From Lepturacanthus savala (lineage: Eukaryota; Chordata; Actinopteri; Scombriformes; Trichiuridae), in the NCBI GenBank assembly GCA_030544235.1, contig CM060484.1, positions 13,685,031 through 13,749,030 on the forward strand: 64,000 nucleotides of DNA. The letters are read 5' to 3'. Under the pieces are notes generated by a model, which saw only the letters and a list, made by a program, of their open reading frames with translations, made no database searches and was not told where the DNA came from. The position numbers and the translations under genes were made by a program. Positions 11,401 to 23,100 of the stretch are shown one piece after another (the first letter of the stretch is position 1; every line of letters begins with the position of its first letter).

Positions 11401-12240
11401 TGTGAAGAGGAGAAAAAAAAAACATGCAAAGAAAGAGAAGAGGAGAAAAAAACAGTTCCGTTGGGAGCGTTAACCTTAACTGCTTGATCCTGGCTCGGTC
11501 ACCAACTGGGTTTCCAGTCAACCTGTAGATCCCTCACGTCCAATCTAACAGACGACACTCCAGATCTTCTATCCATGACCAGTAAGGGCAGCAGCCACTT
11601 TGTTCCAAATAGGCCTGTCCGTAGTTCTACCCGTCAATAGGTGGGAATGTAGCAGCCCCGCCATGCTCTTAAATCCTTATTGGACCTTTAAAACAGGTTG
11701 AGTTGGTGCTGAATGTTTTACAGAACCAGCTTGTAGCTTTTTTGAAAGTAAAACTGTTGTTGTAGAAATAAGCTTTGTAAAGCAGCTTGTCGCCCAGCTT
11801 GAAAGCCCAGTGTAAAAACCGGATGATAAATTGGGACAATCTGGGTAATGAAGCTGTCAACCCAAACTTGTTTGTTGTTCTGTGATCATTTTAATAGAAA
11901 CTGACTATGAATCCCTCACTGTGTGCAGTCTCTAGACTGTAATATCCCCAGTTTACCAAAAGTTAAGTCCCTGCTGACAAAACACTGGATACGTGTATAT
12001 ATGTTTAGTTTGTTTCCAATGCATTTCTCTTTTCAGACTGTTGTCTCCATAGTTTGACACTAGAATCTTCTCCTTCTTGCCTTTCTTCCCATATAAATCT
12101 GATTACCTGATGGTGGGTTGTGATGTTGCCTAGGATGATTGTTTACAATTTTATTCCATTTATCTCTGGATATTCTGTAAATATTGTAATTCATTGTCTT
12201 TTTTTAACTTGATAATAAAGTTATCAGATAACGGTTAATT
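8448..12240 (+). other. Probable znf462 3' untranslated region with possible terminal intron
   Basis: About 3.8 kb without a convincing gene between the znf462 stop and an AATAAA at 12214-12219. The 200 bases before that signal are AT-rich and UTR-like. A pyrimidine tract with AG at 11160-11161 precedes a lysine-codon-rich stretch (11162-11215), and a GT donor-like site lies at 8478. The last 1.1 kb may therefore be a separate terminal exon rather than continuous UTR. UTR status is inferred from position and the polyadenylation signal only. Confidence 0.45.
12214..12219 (+). terminator. Polyadenylation signal AATAAA, probable end of znf462
   Basis: A canonical hexamer in an AT-rich 3'-UTR-like context, followed by a T/GT-rich stretch. 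It is the best placed of several AATAAA matches downstream of the znf462 stop, because the next 5 kb contains only repeats before the rad23b promoter. Confidence 0.45.
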
Positions 12241-12516
12241 GGGTTTTCCTCTCTGTAAACACGTTTTCCTCCTTTGACATTTACAGTTCATTTTAAATTG
12301 GAGGGTCTAATTCAGACAACCAATCAGGGTTCGCTGGTGCAGAACTAGCCAATCACAGCATCTACTCCAGCACAACTCCAGAGTGGAGTGATGTGAATCT
12401 GCAGACAGAGACAGAGACACAGGAGTTTTTGGAACATATATTTTCACCTTGATTAACTATACACAATCATTCAAATATTAAAATAACCTTTTAAAAAATA
12501 TTTTCTCAAAGTTTGA

Positions 12517-12655
12517 TACCACACATAATATCAATTCCCTTATGTTTGCCGTATATTCTGCTGCCCTCTAAATCAGTGAATTATGCATATCAGCACAGAT
12601 GTCAATGTATTAAAATTCACTGATAAGCAAGCTTCCTGAAAAGCAAATTTAGAGA
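12517..12655 (+). repeat. Dispersed repeat family B, copy 1
   Basis: Shares CATAATATCAATTCCCTT, ATGCATATCAGCACAGATGT and AGCAAGCTTCCTGAA, in the same order, with the reverse complement of 20905-21003. This copy carries about 40 extra bases between the first two blocks. Confidence 0.75.
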
Positions 12656-12718
12656 AAAACATTCAAGTGAAATGCTTCACATTTCAAGGACAGAGTGCAC
12701 TATCTGACATTTTATTAT

Positions 12719-12745
12719 ACACACACACACACACACACACACACA
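12719..12745. repeat. (AC)n microsatellite
   Basis: About 13 uninterrupted AC units. Confidence 0.95.
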
Positions 12746-12759
12746 GACCACCCTTCGAG

Positions 12760-13190
12760 TGGTCATCCTCCTTCTACCAGAGGCTGGTGAGCTGAAGATT
12801 CTGTGCAGTATCTTTGCTGTATCTTTGGAATTTGCTTCTCTGGTCTGAAGCGTCAGACCGTCGTCCCTGGAATCTGCTGGAGCCACCTCTCCCAGTTTGG
12901 GGATCGTCGCCCTGAGTTCTCTACTCCCATTGGGACCACGTCAGCTTCGACCTTCCGCATGTGTTCCAGCTGTTCTTTCAGAATGTGCCGCTTGTCAATC
13001 TTGTTCCTTCTCCCTGACGCCGCTGTCAGCCGGTACCACCACATCTACCACCGCTGCCCTTTCCTGCACCTCATCCACCACCACTATGTCCGGTTGGTTA
13101 GCCAGCAGCTGTTTGTCAGTCTGGAAGCTGGGGTCCCACAGCACCTTAGCCCTGTGGGTACTTCTAGTTCATATATACAGAACATGAAGG
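12760..13190 (-). pseudogene. Decayed LINE, C-terminal restriction-like endonuclease (RLE) region
   Basis: Minus-strand translation gives QPDIVVVDEVQERAAVVDVV followed by VPADSGVR, then in a shifted frame KRHILKEQLEHMRKVEADVV and NWERWLQQIPGTT. The PD...D pattern with a following V-V-D-V strand matches the PD-(D/E)XK endonuclease of RLE-type LINEs (R2/R4/Rex6 group), and the 'WLQQIPGTT' tail is frequent in fish copies. At least one frameshift separates the blocks, so it is non-functional. The exact clade needs alignment. Confidence 0.7.
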
Positions 13191-13689
13191 AAATATTGGC
13201 ATTGCTGCACTCTCTAAGACATATTTATAAAGCAAATACGGCATACGTTTGTGTCAGATACAGTCCATTGTGTTTGAAAACAGGACAAAGACCAGAGAAG
13301 AAGTACCTCGCTTTCACTATTGAAGTGTTCTCCCATGAAAATCTAATTTGGGGATTTCTTGCTTGCACAGACCTTTGAGCAGTTTACATTATTTTTAGCC
13401 ATGCTGCAGCAGCCTAGGCTGGACTTTTCCTCTATAGCTCTACCAGTGGGTCCACATTTTCACTTATTCTTATATATAATTATATACGGTATGGAACGGC
13501 TTAAACTTTTCTACAGACACTCCCAGTTACCAGATGATGCATCCTAATGACTTTGGCGATCCCCTGACTTTAGTGCCACCATGAGGATGGGATTTGTAGT
13601 TTTGAGTGAAATGTTTAAAACACACACACACACACAATGGGTTTGTTGGCGATGATGTATTCAGATATCTGTGTCCCGCTCAGGATGAC

Positions 13690-13900
13690 GTCTACAAACT
13701 TTTCATACCATGGTCAAGTCATCGTCAGGTCAAATTTGGCCAATGCTCAATTTAGTTTCATAACCAAATCCCTTCAAAATAATGATCGGGCTACTTAGTG
13801 CTAGCTAGTAAATGGTAACATGCTAAACTAAGAGGGTCAACTTGGTAAACAGCAGCATGTTAGCTTTGCCATTGTGAGCGTGTTATTGTGCTGTCGTTAG
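13690..13900. repeat. Probable dispersed repeat rich in 'catgctaa/gttagc' words
   Basis: Contains AAATGGTAACATGCTAAACT, CAGCATGTTAGC and CATTGTGAGCGTGTTA, phrases that recur in many fish genomes as an unclassified repeat. No coding capacity. Confidence 0.4.
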
Positions 13901-15305
13901 GGTTTAGCTTGTACAGTTTTTGCAGCATTCTGTTGATGAACTGCTGCTCTAATGATTTAGCAGCTCACATATTCAACAACTCCCTCCCCAAAGTTAATTG
14001 TGCAGCGTGCACAAATGTCTTCATGGTTATCCGTCGCAGCTTTTGTGTGACATTTCCCATTTTCAATGACATAGGATTTCCTTTGCAACGTGTCCACGGA
14101 GCCGCTGGAAAACCAATAATAGTGGAGGCAGCTTGTCCACAGGAAATAGCATCTCAGTGGCCTTCACTCTCTGCTACACCCTCTGCAACCCCTCTCTCTC
14201 TCTCTCTTTCTCTCTACTCCACTTCACATCCTTCAAGAGGTCTGCTGACCAAAACCACAAAACCCCTTAATAATGTCACTTGTGCGTGCGTGCGTGCGAG
14301 TGTGTGCTTGTGTAACGTACGTGGTGAAACGCTGCAGGTTCACCCGGCTCAGCAAAGCCTCCACCATAACGGCACAATGAGAAGATTTTTTTGTTTCCTT
14401 TCCTGCCCGTTTCAGAAGGAGCCGAGTCCTTTTTATTTCACATGTCTAACATCATCTCTTAAAAATATCTCTAAGTCACCAGGGATCAGACGGTAATCTC
14501 TGTGGCTCGCCACTTCAGAGAGGGGGGGGGGGGCCGGTGGCAGACTGACGACCCCTGGAGACGGGAGCAAGAGGCACAGCCACTGGGCGGAGAGAGGGGA
14601 AAGGAGGACACTGACGCTGCTGAGTGGAGCAACATAAGGAATGCCTGATGAGTGTGTGCTCGGGCCAAGGCAGACGAGGGCACTGTCGTAATAACTGCAT
14701 GATAGAGAGAGAGAGAGAGAGAGTGAGGGAGGGAGAGGATCGAGCGAATAGATAGAAGGACGAGTCAAGAAGAGAAGAGAAAGGAGAAGGGGAGGGTGAG
14801 GAGTGGCAGAAGGACAAGGAGAGGCAGTTGAGAGGAAGGGGGAGATAAAGATAGACAGATTCATGCATACAGTCATACAAAGTAAGTGGGAGTGATACGA
14901 GAATAAGGGAGAAGTGGCCTGGGGAAGAGACCCCATTGAGAGCCAGCACATTATCTCTCACACTTAACAGTCCTCTCAAAGTCAGAGCCGGGCAGCATAC
15001 AAGACAGAAGTCAATAAGGCCTCTGAATACTGAGTGCTGGATGGATGATATTGAAGTTCCTGCATGCTTGAAGGACTCCGGGTTGTTGAAAGTGGCGATA
15101 ACAGAATGAAACACTATCTCAAGTCCAGTAAGGGCAGCGAACTCATTCCCGCCATCGCAAGCGCCGAGAGGAACGCGGTGAAGAGGCATCGTAAATATTT
15201 TCAGGGTATGCATCTGATGGTTAAATGCAAGTGCAAAATAAATTATGCAAAATGTAAGCTTATTAGATGATGCAAATAACTGCAACTGTCTGATTAATTG
15301 CATAT

Positions 15306-15336
<31 letters not shown>

Positions 15337-16143
15337 ATAATGTGCATTTGTAGCATTCAAGGTATTTGTCTTTTTAATTGTACTTTTGTCAAGCAAATGG
15401 ACTTAATTAACCGATCCTTAATGAAGCTGTCACAGGGCAGAGCAACCGTATTATTTGTGCTGCAATAAAAGGAAATCATATCAGGTGAAAATGTTTTTGG
15501 TCCAATATTGAGTAGAATTATCTTGAATTAACTCATTCCAATTATACCTGCGGTAGATCATGTTTGCTTATTTCTTGCTTTTACTTGTGTCCAGTTTGGA
15601 ATTAAAGGCCCCTTCCGCTTAATTTTTTTTCCTCAGAAAGCTTCTATATAAATTCGGTCCATTTACCATTTGACATTAATATGCTGTTGTTTTTTTTTAT
15701 TATTTTATTTGCTGGAGAGTTTCTATGTGGTCATTAAAAATCCAATATTAATGGGGAGGACATATGAGTAGGATTTTTGACATTTTAATGTGGAATTCTC
15801 AGTTCTCCAGTGCACATATATTGAGTGGACCTAAAAAGCTGTCCTGTGTCCAGCATTTCTTATATGAAATAAATTCTAATTACAGAGATTTACAGAGATA
15901 TTCAGACATTCTGAAATTTTACGAGGGATGCGGAATAGATGCCATTTTTAGGATTTGAACATGGTAATAGTAATATTCTTTTTTATTGGAATAAAATATT
16001 GTACACATTATTGTTAAGATTTTACATGTCTTTATATGTGTCTGGTTGGGATCTTTTAGTAAAGGATGCATGAATAGGTCTTTTTGTTCTTTTCCAGCTT
16101 AACAAGTTAACTGCACCACATGACTTATACAGTCACAAACTGC

Positions 16144-16200
16144 AGTTTGTTTGTTTGTTCAGATCCCCATTAACTTTGGGAGCATTTCTTCCTGGGGTCT
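16144..16200 (-). repeat. LINE 3'-tail fragment
   Basis: TTTGTTTGTTTGTTC then AGATCCCCATTAACTTTGGG and TTCTTCCTGGGGTCT: same family and orientation as 681-752. Confidence 0.5.
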
Positions 16201-16984
16201 ATATAATTTTCACAGTGACTTCAGGTCACAATACAATAACATAATATTATTCACATAATTCAAATTCTTTTTTTTTTCAAACTGTGAGTAGAGATTCCTC
16301 CTCCTTATATTCATTGAATCCAAATAGCAGTATATTTCCAAAGTAATAAAAGGTGAGGGTATTTAAAAAAAATAAAAAATGTCAATTAAAATTATTATTA
16401 TTTTATTTTTATTATTATGTGTACATTCACTCAATGTATCTAATTTTATATATGGATATTGCATGTAAATGCATATATACAGACCTATTTGGTCTTAAAT
16501 TCAGTTTGTACAATATTTTATGCACACTTTTATAATATTCAATCTTATGGAAACTATTAACTTGGGTGAAAAAAGGTTTTTATATATAAGACAGAGCATC
16601 TTTGCATTTCAGCAGTTACTGTACACAACATTTATATTTTGAGTCCCAATAAATTGCACGGAGGCCCCATGTGGCCACAGAACTAATGAGAAAGTAATTT
16701 AAAACATAAAATTTAAAAAATTTAAAAATTTAAAAAAACATTCCATCTTTTCCTTAAAACATTATACTAGACTATATCTTATTTATTATATATATTATAA
16801 TAATTCATGTTTTAATGTCTTTGATGTCTAATTTATGTCTGTAGAAGCATTTTGACGTGCATCCCACGTTTGAGAGGTGTTATACTTATATACGTTTATT
16901 AATATTTATATTTTACATTTTGACATAGTGTTGTAATTATGTTATTCGGTTATTAGTAAGGAAAAAAATGTCTTAAGCCATAGT

Positions 16985-17183
16985 AAAACGAGTTAAATAA
17001 ATAAATTGTAATGTAGGGGCGCTGCAGCCTCTCTACACTACACAGAAGAAGAAGAAGAGCGGAGAGGCGTCATGGCGGCTGACAGTTTGTAATGAGCCAA
17101 CAAAAACAGCAAAGATTCTTGCAAGTTGGAGTTAACGTCAGAACATTTAAACCGGAGCCGGGGATTAGAACTCTGTCGCCAAA
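16985..17183 (+). promoter_or_regulatory. rad23b promoter / 5' UTR with YY1-like motif and short uORF
   Basis: GC content rises sharply after an AT-rich flank. A GGGGCGCTGCAG block is followed by an AGAAGAAGAAG run and GTCATGGCGGCTGAC, which contains the ATGGCGGC core of the YY1 site often found just downstream of start sites in TATA-less housekeeping promoters. The same ATG (17072) opens a six-codon uORF ending at TAA 17090-17092. The transcription start itself is not determined. Confidence 0.5.
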
Positions 17184-20100
17184 ATGCAGATAACTCTGAA
17201 AACCCTCCAGCAGCAGACCTTTAAAATCGACATCGATGAAGAGGAGACGGTGAGAGTTGTAAACCATGCATCTATGAAGGGGGTGGAGTGGGAGCCGGTT
17301 ATGTACTGGATCGAAGTATTTTAGTGATTCGGCATTTCAGAGTAATCGATTTTATTATTAAGAGTGCCAAAACGTGAATTACTGATTTTAGATAGCCCTC
17401 CTGTTCGAGATTATGTGGTTGATGTGTGATGCTGAACTTCATACAGATTAGTGTAATTTATTAAATACCGGTGAGGAAAGTAGTTAATAGTGTTAGCATG
17501 TAGCCGTAGCCCACTTAAGACTCCAGATGGGGGGAGAATATGACAAGTTAGCGTTAGCATTTATCGTTTGTGAACCATGTGTTAAGAGAAGTGAACACTG
17601 TTAATTTTCTGTGAGATATAATAAATGTTAGCGTCACGTTGGGAGCAGTGGCAGCTAATTAACGTTGTTAAATGCTCTTAACGTTGTAGCGCTATGCTAA
17701 CGTCAGTGTAAATTTAAGCTAGTTTGAACCAGCACCAAGTGAACGTTAAACGTGTTTGGATGAGGAATACAACTGTAGTTTAATATAACATTAAATTGAG
17801 CTAAGTGGAGTTTATTATTTCTATCAAACATGAATGACAAGATGCATGTTGTGTTGGAGCTAGCAGTTAGTGCACGCGACACTTCGGACTTTATTTTGTA
17901 ACTCGTGCTGTAGTTTCGAGGCGGGGCTAAATGCTGGCGGTAAAGTTGGTTTTATATAATGTATTTTATCTTTTTATTTCTAGATTTATTGCATTAAAAA
18001 AGCAAAGCAATGAAACAACAGGGCGAAGGTTACACAAAACATGCCAGGGTTCAAATGAAATGAAAACAATCTCATAGTTTGAACAGCTTTTTTATTTTCC
18101 ACTAAGAATATTGTTTAATATATCTCATTTTTTCAGGAAACATTTCATAATGTAGTATTTTGCAAGGCTCAGTAAATTTGTCCTGATTGTTCCCACAGGT
18201 GACAACTTTAAAGGAGAGGATTGAACAGGAGAAGGGAAAGGATGGTTTCCCAGTTGCTGGACTCAAACTGATATATGCTGGTATGTTTACTGGATTGATT
18301 ATTATTTTAACCCCACTTAACATCCTGCACAATAGCTTGTATTTAATTATGTATTTCATGTTTATCAAATTGCTGCAAATCATTACATTGTCAAATCAGG
18401 ATTCATTTTAGAATTTGAAAATAGCAGTGACCAGGCCTAAAGACATTTTCTGAAATGTAAATATATAAATAAATTTTATAATAAAATAATAATGTTTTGG
18501 AAAAGTTGTAATATGTATTAAAGTCTATGTTCAGGCAGATCAGTCACAATACCAAGAAACTGCCTATTTTATAATCTCTAGCTACACACAAGTAAAGGCA
18601 GGGCCAGTGGTTATATTGGATTATTGTCTGGTTTCTTTTCTTTGATAGTTAACTGAATATATTCAGCTTTTGGACTTTTTGTCTGGACATTTGAGGATGT
18701 TCCTTTGGGAAACAGTGATGGACGTTTTCCACATGTGATTTCATAGACCGAATATGTACCCTTATACATGAAAAGTAAGAATACAAATTTGTCTCAGACG
18801 TTTCAGACAATATATGGTTATACAAATTTGCCTCAAGTCATGGAAAAGTCATGAAGACGTATTGGAATTTAATTGGTCAAAATGTGTGTGATCATGATAA
18901 ATATGTTACACTACATGCATGACCCCTTCAAGTCTGGCAGCAACTTATTTATATAATAATTTTGTTGAAATGAACATTAATTCCCACTTTCCAGCTCCAA
19001 CTCTCACCCTGAGTGGGTGTAGATATGTTTAATTAGGCAATCACCAGTTTGTCTTCGTGCTGGAAGTTTCTCCTGATTCATATATGGGTTGATGTCTGCA
19101 TGTTGTATTTCTGTACAATCAGAATGTAAATTTGTCTCGAAGCAAACACGGTTTCTTGCATGTAGCCAAACGAGCGGCTACATTAAAACGATTGCACATT
19201 TTAAATGTTTGCCAGCTGACTACTAAGAACAGGTAGACTGCGTCACAGCTTTCTTTTAAAAGCTTCCTGTAGTATTTATGCTATTTTGTGGTTGACCACT
19301 TCCTTCATAACCCAGCACGAAAAACTACTGAGTACAAGGTGTGGTACCCCTCCAGAGAAACTGCAGAAGTCAAGGCAAAGTTTATTTTTTTTCTTAGCAG
19401 CAGCAGCAGCAGCAGCTACACTCGCATCTCCCGCTGCTCCTTGCTGACAGCTAATTGGAGCTGCTGGCTGCTGCGCTGTTTACTGTGCTCCCTTGGTGGT
19501 TCTCATCTTGTTCCCTTGCTCACACAGATGTGCAGATCCAGTGTTTTACACGAGCACAATGTGGCATTTTTTTGACAGCCGACATACACGGATCAAACTA
19601 ACAAATGTTGGATTTGGCTAAATAAGAGATTGCGTTATTCATACAAATCCTGCCCGACTCCGGACAAGAGATAATTCAGTTAAACTGCAACCAGTTTGAT
19701 AATCAGTTCATCCTGTAGGTCTATTTTAAGCAAAAATGCAGACTATTTGACGGTTTCACGTTCTGGAATTTGGTTGCTTTCTCCGTTTCCCTACATCGTA
19801 GTAAATTGAATATCTTTGGTTTTGGGGCTGCTGCTCACACAAAGTGAGAATTTGATGATAGGAAATAGGAAATTGCCGTCGTCAATTCTCATTGTCTTGA
19901 TGTTTTATAAACCTAAAAAAGTATTTGGTTAATTGAAATAATAAAAGGAAGATTTATCGTGATGACAGTGAAAAATAATAGTTTTTTGCACCCCTATTGG
20001 AAATATAAAGGGGACTATTCTTTACTTGTGTTTACTAAAACAACCTGATGTAAACCAGCCTATAAATAGAAGTAGTTTTTGTCCGTTGACTGAGTTTATA

Positions 20101-23100
20101 GTTAATAGCAAGGGCCTGTTGTTGTTATTACATTTACACAAGTTGTCCAGTTCTTCACTTTCATCTCCAGCATGTTGGATCCAATTTCAATGTATTGTAT
20201 CAGAACTTCTGTAAATGCAAATAAGGATCTGCTCCTACATTATTATTCAAATGTTCATGCGCTGGATTGGATGCACACATTTCTTTCTTCTCCTGTATTT
20301 TAAACCCCCAAATGAAAGCATTTTTGTCCACACCGTTTCAGCCTCTCCGTTGTTGTACAGATGTACTAATGCGCGCCGTAGAGCTGCTTAACAGATTCTA
20401 AAGTGCCACAGTGTCGTTTTCAGTTTAGCATTTAAAGCATGTGCATCCAAGCTGCAGCGAGAGGCCGGGTTTCTCATTGTTTTTTTTTTTTTTCCTCCTG
20501 CTCAACGATGCCTGTAGCTAGAAACCTGACAAAGTGTCAGACAAATGCAAATCTCTAGCCAGATTGCAACTGCAAAAGTTACAGCGTGGATAAGCGCAAA
20601 TAGTTCATGACCGACCTCCTGCCATCATTTGTTTAAACAAGCATTGCAGTGATCTGTGTCTTTCAGAAGGTGCGTTAAGATAACGCTCGGGGACATGGTA
20701 TTATGAAAAAGTAGTTAATGTGGTTTCAGAATTCTAATTATACCATTATTATTATTATTTTTTCCAAAAACTTGAAAATTCTACGGAACAATAAATACAT
20801 TTTATTGGCACTGAAACGTGTGTGTGTATATATGTATGTAGTATGTATATGTGTGTGTGTATATGCATATTATAGCATTTTGGACAGTGGGGTTTTGCTT
20901 GATCTACTTAAATTGCCATTCAGGAAGCTTGCTGATCTGTGAATTTTATCACATTGACATCTGTGCTGATATGCATATTGAAAGGGAATTGATATTATGT
21001 GCTTGCTTTTAAAAAAAAACTATTTTACATGGTAAAAAAATAACCAAAAAATCAGCTCAGCCACCTTCTATTCAAAGCTACAATAACAGTATTGTCTTTT
21101 AGACCCTTTCATGTCGAATGGTGACTCACCTCTCTTTGTTTTTCACCAGGTAAAATCCTCAGCGATGACACCGCCATCAAAGACTACAAAATTGACGAGA
21201 AAAACTTTGTGGTCGTCATGGTGACAAAGGTTCGGAAATTCCAAACCAATTTTTTTTGATGTCAGTAGAATGGCATGCCCCGGAATGTCATGAGCAAGAG
21301 CCAAAAGTGCACTGTGATTACATTTGGTAACCTCTGCTTTCCACTTCCAACCACTTATGTCTGTCATTAAGCAAAAGAGGGACATACCAAATACATTTAT
21401 CAAACATTCAACTTTTTTTTAAAGTGATTAAGCTGAAAAAAAAAAATGCAAAATAGAAGTATATTGACTAGCAGTTTCAGAATTTTGGACTCCATTGTGT
21501 GCATATATACTGTATAAATACATTGAATTATCTGATGGTCTTTATTAGTCGAACTAAGACAATATGACAGAGGATTGACAAATAATAATACAAAAAATAA
21601 TAAATCCATTTAATCAATCATGCACTGTTTGTTGTATAAAAATACTGAGCAGGCCGAGCTTCAGTCAAAGACTTGTGATTAAAGTGATGTATAGGAAGGA
21701 CATCAGTAGTCAGGGCTGTAAATTGTGGCTGAGATCATACATGTGAAAACCGTGATGCTCCTGTATTAGCACGACATGTAAAAAAAATAAATAAAAAACG
21801 GGTAACCGAGAATGTTTAAGCAAAAAACGTGATCAGACTGCGTCAGCAAGAACAGTCTGTGGACAATTACATAGAGGGGGATATTATAGCAGGGTTGCAG
21901 TGCATAAACCGTTCATTACCGAGATGAATGCACATTTGAGAGTTCAGTCGTGCAAAAATCATAGACACCGGTCTACACAGATGTGGGAAAAAAAAGTGAT
22001 ATGGTCAGATGAGTCATCCTTCACCATGTTCCTGCCGAGGGTTGTGAGCATTCAACCGTTGAAATGTTTTCTACGTTGGAGAATCTGCACCAGAAATACC
22101 GTCTGTTAACTAATTATTAATATTTAATTAACGCAGATATAAACAAAGCAGAGAGGTGCTAAGTGGGACAAAGACGTCAAGTAAAAACCAGTTTTGAATA
22201 CTACAGTACTAGAAAATAAGGATGTCAGGCTGTGTCTGAATAAATTCGCATATAACCACTCGACAAAAGTCTCTTCCAACGTGACCTCTGTCCATAGGAC
22301 AGAGCGGGTCACTGAGTGGTTTGATGAGGGTGAAAATGATGTTAATAATATTCTGTGGCTTTCAGTCATCAGTTTTCAACCCGGTTGAACCCTTAAAGAC
22401 GAGTTTGGACCAACATGTTAGACAGAGCTCCACCACATCATCAAAACACCAAATGAGGGGAAATCTTTGTGATGATTAATAGTCAGGGTCAGACAGTTTG
22501 GCCTAAAAATAAAAGCTTTTTTCTTTTTTTTTTTTTAAACTAATATACATTTTTCAATTTTTTCAGTTTTCCTTTATTAGCACAATAAATTATTGGTCGT
22601 CATTCCTCTAGTTAGGCTCTAAAAATCGCTTGATTTTTTTTTTTTTTTTTTTAACTAAACAATTGCAACATTTCTTCTTTATGCTTTCTTCTATAATACA
22701 CTTTATTATATAGTAGCTGTCTAGATCTATGTAAACAAATCAGATATTATTTAATGTATATTTGGCCTCTAAATGTACTGTGCAAATGACTTGAATTACT
22801 CATATTGTGTTGCATTGATATTTTATTCCACTGTATTTAATTAAAAAAATATATATGACTTTCAGCCTAAAACTGCCTCAGCTGCCTCTCAGCCTTCACC
22901 TGCCACATCAGCTCCCAGCTCCGTGGCTCCTGCTGCTCCTGCGGCTCCTCCCGCCTCGTCCTCCGGCTCGGACAACCCAGCGGAGCGTGTCTCTACAGAT
23001 GACAAAGCAGAGGACAGGCAGTCTTCCACCGCTGACCCTGCTTCCACCCCTGTCGGGTAAAGATGGGTAGATGTTTGTCTTTAACTATCCGTCCGATCTC

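Larger units (their letters stand above)
12245..17030. other. Intergenic region between znf462 and rad23b
   Basis: No supportable gene. It contains the repeats listed separately, a GA-rich stretch (about 14700-14850), a TA/TG microsatellite (15306-15338) and AT-rich DNA from about 15.3 to 17.0 kb. The longest open frames (up to 293 codons) are in low-complexity CT-rich antisense sequence. Confidence 0.6.

Noticed and set aside
12803..13378. 191-codon plus-strand frame
   Set aside because: Antisense to the decayed LINE endonuclease, which explains the codon pattern on the minus strand.
14433..15396. Long minus-strand frames (172 and 293 codons)
   Set aside because: CT-rich composition of the GA-repeat region explains the absence of stops; no recognisable domain.
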